Shown: positions 44,360-53,335 of the stretch, piece after piece | Layout: the number at the start of each line of letters is the position of its first letter | How positions within the stretch are numbered: position 1 is the stretch's first letter | Assembly (NCBI RefSeq): GCF_905220365.1 | Contig: NC_061124.1 | Coordinates: 14,820,501 to 14,884,500, forward strand | DNA from: Vanessa cardui | Taxonomy: Eukaryota; Arthropoda; Insecta; Lepidoptera; Nymphalidae | Direction of reading: 5' to 3' | DNA: 64,000 nt | Notes under the pieces: generated by a model | What the model saw: the letters and a program-made list of their open reading frames with translations, nothing else | Databases searched by the model: none | Told to the model about the DNA's origin: nothing | Made by a program: the position numbers and the translations under genes

Positions 44360-45140
44360 TATAACGTATTGTAAAAATTCTGGCAATACATACTCAATGG
44401 ATTATTTACTTTCTCCCTCATATAAACGTATTTTTTGTTTTTGTGTTGCTATTTATTTCTTAAATTTCTTTTTACTTCTTCAAATGACTCTGCTATGCAT
44501 GTACTTAATGTTACTTTTAATTTTCCATTAGGGGTTGGGCTAATAATCCTTAGCACAGGTTATGTTAATAACCCATAAAGAATAATAAGTTTCACTCTTT
44601 TTAAAGTGTCAAACCACATGTAAATAGAGTAGTTAGCTAATAGTCATATTAACAATAATCATACTTATTTTGTATACTCATATAAGCTTATTTTGTAATA
44701 TTTCTTTTGGACCAATAAATTATTATAAAATCATATTATATATTATAATGGTAAGTACCATCATACAAAGATGGGAATGTAATGAGAACACAGAAACTAC
44801 GTCTAATGCGTTACTGACCACAAGACCAAGAATACGGAACGTACCTTGCGTTAAGCAATTCCGTCTTAGACGAGTCTATGTCTCTTGATGTAAGTGTGAG
44901 TTTATACATACACCCTATTTTGAAACACATATTCACTGATATCCACAACACAGGGGAACAATGCTGTATAAAGTGACAACAGTTGCACATTAGATTACTT
45001 CTGCAAAATATTCTGAATCATATTATAACATATTTTGTTCCTTCATTGGCTAAAGAAAAATACTTTTAGAATACTAGCAAACAACGTCATTATAATAATT
45101 TTCAATATTGATGTTCAAAAACTGAATAAAAATTTTAACA
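44360..45140. other. AT-rich DNA, nothing recognised
   Basis: A 72-residue plus frame at 44670 has no recognisable domain. Confidence 0.45.
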
Positions 45141-45147
45141 AAATAAA

Positions 45148-45590
45148 AACCGACTTCAAACAAAACACTATTTTAAAACAAAATTTGTTTAACATTTGTT
45201 TAATGAATATGCACTAAAAAGTAATAAAAATAGTTGCGTATTCAACATATTTTTAGAGTCCTCCTAAGTAAAATGAAATGAAAAATAATTAGACTACTTA
45301 AAAGTCGATTTACGATTATATAACGTAGTTATAGTTATCGTTATATTTGGAGCCGGTGTCAGTCAAATCTACAATATATCTATCAACAAACAATACGAAA
45401 ATACTTTAAGAAATATGTTTTTTATTAATTGCCTTTTATACGAATAATGAATACTGGGTCAATCAAGGGACTCGATATCGGTTTTTTCTTTTGATTGTTG
45501 AGGCGCGTGCCCGTGGATGAGGTTATGAGGTAACAAACATAAAAAAAAAATGCAGACGAATTGATAACCTCCTCCTTTTTGAAGTCGCAT
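45148..45590 (+). mobile_element. Element D: compact relative of element B, 443 bp
   Basis: Begins AACCGACTTCAAACAAAACA, as the inner arm of B, continues through the B spacer, then switches to the reverse of the B left end (GACGAATTGATAACCTCC, CCTTTTTGAAGTCG). Both termini are thus AACCGACTTC-type, pointing inward. The body of B and the Helitron are absent. Confidence 0.75.
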
Positions 45591-45594
45591 ACTC

Positions 45595-46720
45595 CGTGAT
45601 TCCATATATAGAATTGAACAGTATTGTACTTTTACGACGAACATAACTAATGTTAAAAACTTTGTGTTTTTTTTTATATTTCAAAACTAAGTAACAGTTT
45701 TACGTCCAGGTTAATTAGAGAGATCGCGAGGAGCTGCTAATTAGTGCCTCGGGATGCAAATAGCTTTGACATTAAATAAGTTGATGTTACGGAATTCTGT
45801 AAGATTTAATTTGAAGCTAACAATTTGACTTCGTGAAATAGTTAATTTTTACATCCCATTTTTTTAAATAAACAGTATTTATTTTGATGGTGAGTCTAAT
45901 CCCCTATGTTAACAATTAAAGGTTTAACAAAAACAAAAAATCTATTTCAAACTCTGAATTAGTAAATTATTAATTTAATTCGAGCCACGAAAAAAAACAA
46001 AAATTTGCTACTTAAATGAAGTATTGTTTTTTTTTATTTAAATATGCTCAAACGTGAAATATACTCTTACAAAAAAATACTTTACAAATAGGTTCGTAAA
46101 TGACAGATTTCTAAAGCAACAAACATAAAACATTAAATTGAACTAAGAACCTCGTCCTTTTTTGAAGGCTGTTAATTAACATCTATAGAGATTCTTTCTC
46201 ACCTACGAGTTTCCTTATAACGTTTTCTTTCACAGTGAATAGAAAAAAAAAATCGTACAACCACGTAAATTGCAAATTGATAGACAAAGCTTTTCTCTTA
46301 GCGAGAAGATTTGAAACAACACAATGTACCTTATATAATTAATATATGTATTAATGTCTTTTGACAAATAATATTACACTCACACTTTATATGGTGTAAG
46401 GAGGCACTGCGTATAGACATAGGCAACGTACTGAATATCTACTAATAAACTCATATTTTGTTTTTGTATCCGATTTCATAAGTAAGTGCAATCAATTTCA
46501 GTACGTCATTTCTATAGCTTTAATAAAATCAGAAATAAGACAGTCGCTTATGTAATGTGAATAGACTTTTGTCAATTGGTTTTTATTTATCTTTAGGACT
46601 TTAATATTTATAACATAAAACTAATAATAAAAAATATAACCGGTACATAGCGGTTATATTTGTTAGTACTGAATATTAACCATACCATATAATGACGATC
46701 TCTGTGGTTGTGTAGTGTGT
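45595..46720. other. AT-rich DNA, nothing recognised
   Basis: A small hairpin atataaccg...cggttatat at about 46636-46661 only. Confidence 0.45.
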
Positions 46721-46724
46721 ACGT

Positions 46725-46905
46725 CCGTTCTCATGGGTTCGCCACTCTGAGGTCCCGGGTTCAATTCCCAGCCGAGTTCATGTAGAAAACGCTCATTAGT
46801 TATCTATGTTGTCTTGGGTCTGAGTGTTTATGGTACTGTCGTTACATCTGATTTTCCATAACACAAGTGCTTCCGCTACTTATATAGGGGTCAGAGTAAA
46901 TAAAA
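46725..46905 (+). repeat. tRNA-related SINE (family S2)
   Basis: GAGGTCCCGGGTTCAATTCC, then CAGCCGAGTTCATGTAG, CTATGTTGTCTTGGGTCTG and ATCTGATTTTCCATAACAC. Better preserved than the 12.4 kb copy. Followed by an AAATAAA-rich end. Confidence 0.8.
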
Positions 46906-46914
46906 AAAAATAAA

Positions 46915-47212
46915 CTTTATTCACTTGGTGGTAGGGCTTTGTGCAAGCCCGTCTGGGTAGGTACCACCCACTCATCAGTTATTCTACCGCCAAATAACAG
47001 TACTCAGTATTGTTGTGTTCCGGTTTGAAGGGTGAGTGAGCCAGTGTAACTGCATCCACAAGGGACATAACAACTTAGTTCCCAAGGTTGATAGTACATT
47101 GACGATGTAAGGAATAGTTAATATTTCATACAGCGTCATTGTCTATGGGTGATGGTGACCACTTACCATCAGGTGGCCCATCAGCTCGTCCACCAACCTA
47201 TACCATAAAAAA
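46915..47212 (-). repeat. Repeat P, full length
   Basis: Plus strand from CACTTGGTGGTAGGGCTTTG to CCAACCTATACCATAAAAA. This is the most complete copy and serves as the family reference here. Inserted directly next to a family K LINE tail. Confidence 0.9.
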
Positions 47213-47214
47213 AA

Positions 47215-47600
47215 CGTAGGCTTTTACAAGCACTTTTGAAACGTCATTTTACAATGAATTAAAGCTACCACCGGTTCAGAAAGTAGATTCTACCGAGAAG
47301 AACCGGCAAGAAACTCAGTAGTTACTTTTTTCAACATTTAAAAAATACAAAGTTAGGTTAGTTAATACAATTATTTAAATTAATATATCCTGCCTGGAAG
47401 TTAACAGGTAGTACCTCCATGCTTTTTTATCATCTATAAAATCTTGTATCGAATAATATTCTTTATATTCCAATGTATTTTTTTCAAACGATTTGAATTT
47501 ACGAAACGGCAAAGTTAAAAATGTCCGAGTAATGTACGTATGCGATGTCGTCGAATATTTATATTCACATTTATTTTTACATCGCTTGTGCGGCACCAAT
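47215..47600 (-). pseudogene. LINE (family K) C-terminal coding remnant and 3' UTR
   Basis: The minus frame 47599-47375 reads to ...YKEYYSIQDFIDDKKAW, then YYLLTSRQDILI and stop. The stretch with an aromatic, Lys-rich 'YYSIQDF' end resembles C-termini of Jockey/CR1-type LINE proteins. The UTR to 47217 carries CCGGTTCTTCTCGGTAGAAT and the complementary GAACCGG. No RT motifs remain, so it is 5' truncated. Confidence 0.7.
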
Positions 47601-47604
47601 CTAA

Positions 47605-48045
47605 GGAGCTAAGATGTTATATGCACTGGCTCAAATAAGACAACAATACTAAGCATTGCTTTTGGACATTACAGTACGAATAGCTGGTACGCACAAAAAC
47701 GGATTCCAAGTCCTGTCATCGAGTAAAAATAAATTATAAGCACTTAAAATAAATATCATTGCTTATATTTGAAACCGCTTTTAATCGTATTTATGTTATA
47801 ATTAACCATCTTAGTTAAACATTAACAAGCTAATTAGATCGAAGTATGTTTAATTGAAACTGCTATGCAATCGAGTATTCACTTAACGATCATTTTGTTT
47901 ACAGTTTAACTAAGTTTCAGTTGCCCTAGTTAACATAAACCTTCTCGAGTAGAGTTGGTTTCGCAGGTTTCCATTTGGAAAATCGAGCTGTTAATGTCAG
48001 TTATCTGTCCGTCAGTAACTGCTAGATTTTGGTTCATACTGGTTA
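47605..48045. other. Unannotated DNA
   Basis: No supported feature. Confidence 0.4.
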
Positions 48046-48190
48046 GTAGATAGATAGATAGATAGATAAACTTCTTTATTGCACACACGTAAAGTTGACA
48101 ATAAGTAAAAGAAATTGACAAGAGAAAACATTAGTATGCAAAGGCGGTCTTATCACTATTAGTGATTTCTTACAGACAACCTCAGGAGTA
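48046..48190 (-). repeat. LINE 3' UTR tail (group of the LINE at 7057) with ATAG microsatellite
   Basis: Minus: GAGGTTGTCTGTAAGAAATC, hairpin ATCACT/AGTGAT (48152-48166), AAGACCGCC, AATAAAGAAG, then a (CTAT)n run (plus tagatagatag at 48046-48067). Confidence 0.8.
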
Positions 48191-48194
48191 AAGT

Positions 48195-48985
48195 GCTATT
48201 ATATTAGTAATACGTTAAGTGCATAGAAAATGTATGTCAAAATAAATATATATAATAATAATAATGGTTAGTAGGTACATAATAAGTGGCGATAAAAATG
48301 CACAAGGAACTGCATATTAAAAAAAAGGATTAATAGGTCTTAGGTAAGAAAAATATAAACATTATTGGTATTATTAAAATCGTAGTTTATTTTTTTTAAT
48401 TTTTTTCGTATATTAACTTTATTAATTATATAGGTGTTTATTTGTATGATGATGTCACGAAAAAGTTCTAATATCAATTTCAGTTATGATAGTTATAATC
48501 TTTTAGGTAATATCGATGCGTGGTCATAACCTCAATTGGTGCGTTATATAAAAAATTTGATGTATACGCATGGTAGGTACATAATTTTACAACAGTTTAC
48601 AATCTTTAGTAAGAACTTACGCTATTTTTAATGATCATGGAACGTACTAAATACCTACTTGAAACCAGCGAAAACCCCCAGCGTTGTCAATATATGATTA
48701 TTATTATTATTACAATGTTAAAAAGAAATAACCACGCTAAAATGGTTATTGTTTCATTCCCAAAGTACGCTTTAACATTTTTTTAAATTCGGCCATGAAG
48801 GAATTTTGAACATCCTATGATCCTGTTGTAAAACTGTTTACATATGTTGATACATCATAAAAGGTGACTAACATAAAATACAATAATATAGATGTCAAGT
48901 TGCCTATTTTGAGCATCCCGACGAGAGGCGGTTTACCGACTAACTTCAAATTATATTTTAATCACACCCTCTGCATACCCATTTC
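48195..48985. other. AT-rich DNA, nothing recognised
   Basis: No supported feature. Confidence 0.45.
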
Positions 48986-48989
48986 CTAA

Positions 48990-49095
48990 GCGCGAAAATA
49001 GTACTTTGGAAAATGAACCGTACTAATTCAACTATAAACTTCATTTTTCAAAAGTTCCACTTTGGCTCTTTAGCCTTTCCTCTTTCTCATTGATG
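48990..49095 (+). repeat. Unclassified dispersed repeat R, copy 1
   Basis: gcgaaaatagtactttggaa, cttcatttttcaaaagttcc and tttggctctttagcc recur in order at 50191-50290. Confidence 0.7.
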
Positions 49096-49099
49096 GTAA

Positions 49100-49665
49100 T
49101 AATAAAACAGGAAAATAAATTCAAAAATAAATAACCCAAATCTAAAAAACGTAGTAACTCATGCGTTATTTCGAGTAACGTATTAATTAATTTAAAAAAG
49201 AAATCAATAAATAAATACAAAATAAAATAAAAATATATGGTCAATGTACTTGAATCTTATTCTAATAAAGTCAACGAAAATCAAATACAATTTCAATATC
49301 AAAGCATGGTACAGATGTTTAGCAAATGAATTTTATATCACACAGCCAACGTTGGCCAAACAATTGGACAACCTTGAATGGTTCATTTATAACGGAACTG
49401 TTCGCTAAAGCAAATAGGTCCGTGAAACTTTGTGCGGAGTTCGAATTTGAATAAGCGTGTGTAGTCTAATTGTGTAGCATTGAGGCTACAATAACGATTG
49501 TAAGGATAGTTTCCTTTATTCGAACAATGAGGAACAATGAATCATTAAATTGGTATATTTGGTTCAAAATTACTTTGCCTTAGGGCTCTTACAACATCGG
49601 TCGTATACATATCGTGTCGTTATTGAAAAGTAACTAATACTTTTTTGATATATATTGATAAAACA
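49100..49665. other. AT-rich DNA, nothing recognised
   Basis: No supported feature. Confidence 0.4.
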
Positions 49666-49671
49666 GCTGTG

Positions 49672-49985
49672 CCCGCGATTTCGCGCGTATTAAAATTTAA
49701 CAAATGAAATCATTGTTCAGTTCGCCGTTTCTGATATACTAAACAGTATTAGCGTGACTTTATATATAATTCTAAAATAAAAAAGAGCCTAAATTACTCC
49801 CTATTACTTAAGCTATCTATAAGAGAAAGATCCGTCATTCGGTCCGGCTGGACCGAATGACTTCTGGCTGGCTGGTTCCGGCTTACCTCTGGAACGGCTG
49901 TTCCAGAGGTAAGCCGGAACAAACATATAGACAGACAGACACGCAAAAATTACAGTAGACATCTCTTAAATAGAACTATCTCTGA
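49672..49985 (-). mobile_element. Helitron 3' part (family H2) with double fold-back scar
   Basis: Plus cagctgtgcccgcgatttcg is the reverse of the H2 3' end (CTAG mutated to CTG). The GGTCC..GCCGGAAC region, simple in the copies at 13.1 and 24.2 kb, is here expanded into two inverted repeats: 49834-49845/49850-49861 and 49875-49895/49900-49920, both with the loop GGCT. Confidence 0.85.
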
Positions 49986-50190
49986 TTTTAAATTCAATAA
50001 TTCAATAGAAAAATGTCGTTAATTTGCGAAGCGCGTCTATCCCGTTTTCGCAACAAATTTCAAACGAACCTTTGTCAGTCAAACTGTACGCGTCTAGTTT
50101 TTTCTTTAAATGCAGCTTATACACTGTGCACATCTAGTAGAGGGGGTAAGGTAACAATTATATCATCAGGAGAAAGGAAGATTAGACTTA

Positions 50191-50292
50191 GTGCGAAAAT
50201 AGTACTTTGGAAAATGTGCCTTACCAATTTAACTTTAAGCCTCATTTTCAAAAGTACCAATTTGGCTCTTTAGCCATTCTTCTTTTTCACTC
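50191..50292 (+). repeat. Unclassified dispersed repeat R, copy 2
   Basis: tgcgaaaatagtactttgg, cctcattttcaaaagtacc and tttggctctttagcc. The 86-residue frame ending here is not supported as a gene. Confidence 0.7.
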
Positions 50293-50321
50293 ACGATAAA
50301 CTATTATGCAGCTACTATTAA

Positions 50322-50400
50322 CAGCTTGTAAATGTTCCATGACTTGGCTAAGGCTGCCTCTTTAAGCAGAAGGTGTTTATTATAATATGCTACTCTAAAA
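50322..50400 (-). repeat. SINE family S, 3' remnant
   Basis: cagcttgtaaatgttccatg then cttggctaaggctgcctc mirrors the reversed S tail. Confidence 0.5.
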
Positions 50401-50481
50401 TTATTTGGCATATAAACCCCTTCTCAGAGCTTTCTTGAATAAAGTACATATACTTACGATTGATTAACATCATTAAAACAC

Positions 50482-50767
50482 TCGGTGGTAGGGCTTTATG
50501 CAAGCCCGTTTGGGTAGGTACCATCCACTCATCAGATATTCTACCACCAAACAACAGTACTTAGTACTGTCGTGTTCCGATTTGAAGGGTGAGTGACCCA
50601 GTGTAACTATAGGCACAAGGGACATAACATCTTAGTTCCCAAGGTTGGTGGCGTATTGACGATGTAAGGAATAGTTAATATTTCTTACATCGCCAATGTA
50701 TATGGGCGGTGGTGACCACTTCCCATCAGGTGGCCCTTAGGATCGCCCTCAAACCTATAGCATAAAA
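50482..50767 (-). repeat. Repeat P, near full length
   Basis: CACTCGGTGGTAGGGCTTTA through CCTATAGCATAAAAAT. Confidence 0.9.
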
Positions 50768-50769
50768 AT

Positions 50770-51050
50770 ATCATTGACTAAACACAGCACTGTATTCAAG
50801 TTTTTTGCTAACGATATTAAATCAAAGTTATAAATATTAATTATTCGAATAAAGTTTTGTAACACTTTTAATTAAATGAAGTGTATTATTTTTACGTTTG
50901 AACTTCAGCGTTCTCAAGTGTATTAACTGTAAAGAGACAGTCTCAAGGGAACAGTAAATATTTATTCTTGCCCTCAGAATTTTCAAACTAAAGTAGACTT
51001 ATTTCTCTCGAAGTGATGTTGATAAAATAATTTTATGTAACGCTTTATGT
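50770..51050. other. Unannotated DNA
   Basis: No supported feature. Confidence 0.4.
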
Positions 51051-51054
51051 ATTG

Positions 51055-51192
51055 ATAGATGGATTGTGTGAAAGAAGATATGGTTAGAAAGAATGTTACT
51101 TGTGAGATGACGTCTGTCAGAGAAGTATGGAAAAAGACATGCTGCGCCGAGCCCAAATAAAATTGGGATAAGGGTAGGATGATGATGCTTTA
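51055..51192 (+). pseudogene. LINE C-terminus (second GAT-tailed group)
   Basis: The frame through 51062-51157 reads DCVKEDMVRKNVTCEM, then TSVREVWKKTCCAEPK, stop at 51158. The DCVKEDM..VT..M....EVWK pattern is that of a widespread lepidopteran LINE C-terminus. Followed by GGGATAAGGGTAGGATGATG. All upstream domains are missing. Confidence 0.75.
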
Positions 51193-51485
51193 TGTATTGA
51201 CAATGAGATAACTAAAATGACTAGTGACCTTATATGTATATTTTAAAAGGTGCAATATATAATACTACTTTATAGCCCATGTCTGACTAAACTATAAACA
51301 TATCAACACCATATTGCTTAAAAAAGCTTCATATATAATTATCTTTTAAAAATGGATACCGTGAGTTTTCCCTAGAAGATAGATTTTGAATTCTAGGGCG
51401 TGTTACTATCTTGTCACTTGGTCCTGACTGATTAGTGATTTTGTCAATGTTCCATGATTTGTCATACATAAAGTTAAAAGTCATA

Positions 51486-51640
51486 TCAATCAATCAATCA
51501 ATCAATCAAAATAAACTTTATTCAATTAGGCTTTTACAAGCACTTTTGTATCGTCATTTTACAATTAAGTGAAACAACCACCGGTCCAGAAAGTAGATTC
51601 TACCGAGAAGAACTTTTAACAGTAGTTATTCTTTTACATA
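51486..51640 (-). repeat. LINE 3' tail (family K) with ATCA microsatellite
   Basis: Plus atcaatcaatcaatcaatca at 51486, then AATAAACTTTATTC, GGCTTTTACAAGCACTTTTG, ACCACCGGTCCAGAAAGTAG. Confidence 0.8.
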
Positions 51641-51644
51641 GTAA

Positions 51645-53235
51645 TCACTGAAAAAATACACCAAAAGTAATAAAAAACAAATTATTAGAAAATACTTTAT
51701 AACAGAAAATTTGACACCACAAATAATACGATAATAAGTAGTATTTACGTGAATCGGTGAAGAAACAAATTAACTAAGCACTTTATAATATTAGTAGAAA
51801 GACATTGTTTAATTTGTTCTTTAAAAGAAAACCAAGCAATATATTATTGTAGAACAATATGGCGGGTATATGCTGGACAAACAATGTATTATCTAGCAGC
51901 CAAATCGAACAAAGACGGTTAAAAAGATTCTATTGTACAAAAATTATTAGCCCCATTAACTTCACAGTTAAACAATAGCCATTCAGAGCGTATCGCGAAG
52001 TTACCTAATTAACTAAATCTGAGAAAGGAATTACGGTCTCAGCCAACAAAATAAAGATAATCGCAAAGACCCGACACAAATGACTTACTTTTGTATTAAA
52101 TCGTTGGGTAACTTCTGACTAAAGATAGTTGAAGTTGGAAGCTAATTTCCCGCTGACACGCTCACGTCCGTACATTGCTGTCAGTTCAAAACATAAGTCG
52201 AAAAGTTTATTAGAATATACATAAATCAAATAACTTGCTTAGAAAATCATGTGAGCTGTCGTCAACTATAGACTAGGCTCTGTTGGGTAAAGTTAGTTCT
52301 GATTTCTCACTATCAGAACATATTTTACTTGATAGCTTTTTGCAATCCCATCTGAGTAAGTACCATACATCATTTATAATATCGTTTAATATACCTTTAT
52401 TGTTTTCTTTTCACGTTTCAATGATATATGATCTAGTATAATAACAATAACAGAAAGCATATATTATGGTATATTGGAAAATGGAATGTAAATATTTCTC
52501 ACAGTTCCGACCTACATATGTTTGTGTCGACTACTCATTTGCCAGTCTTCTGATCAGAAGTAAGAAAATCAAATTATTTATTTTGTTTTGTTGTTTTTGA
52601 TAATATCCTGGACGAATGGCAAAACAGACAGACACAAATAATTAGTTAATATTAAATTAAAAGATTCATGTATTATACTATTTGTATTTATTAATTATGA
52701 ACCAAACAAGTTATATGTATAAGTACAGAATTATGATCTAAGTAACTTCTGTCTACGTGCATTAAAAAGAGGAACTCCGCACTGATAACTATCAAGGTAA
52801 AATAAATTATCTTAAGACCAGCTGTGAGTGAGGAATATAAGATGAAGTTATCAATATGATTCCGAAGCCAAATTTAATTCTGAATATTGTCATCTCACTT
52901 TAAGCGAGAGGGATACGGTTTTATGCAATTCTTTGAAGTTCAAATTAGTATACTTTAAGATCATTAAATCGATTTTTAGTCAAAGCTAATGTATCAACCT
53001 TTTGTTTTTCTATGGTGATTTCGTGGTGTATCGCTTCCCCTTTGAGTGCTTTATTACGGAATGGGGGAAACCGGTCATGTCATTAAGTGTATAATGCATA
53101 CATCTCCATATAGATTGCGTTTACCTTCCACAGATTATTTGAAAATAAGGTTCTTAAATTAACTCAGTGAGAGTAGATACGAACAAATTTGAAATGTATT
53201 CTAAATTTACACCAAAACTGAATAGTCAGTCATCT
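51645..53235. other. AT-rich DNA; a small P fragment at 52333-52395
   Basis: tttgcaatcccatctgagta and gtaccatacatca recall the P end. Nothing else recognised. Confidence 0.4.
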
Positions 53236-53239
53236 AAGA

Positions 53240-53335
53240 GGTAAAAAGTTTTTAGAAGAAATAGATTTTTATTCAGAGACATAAGAATTAACAACATTAA
53301 ATGCTTAAATATATATATACAAATATGAACTAAAA
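53240..53335 (-). mobile_element. 3' UTR of the RLE-type LINE
   Basis: Short AT-rich UTR after the stop, with AATAAA on the minus strand at 53268-53273. The element end is probably near 53240; exact boundary unknown. Confidence 0.55.

Noticed and set aside
50013..50273. 86-residue plus-strand ORF as a gene
   Set aside because: Its C-terminal third is repeat R and the rest has no recognisable features.
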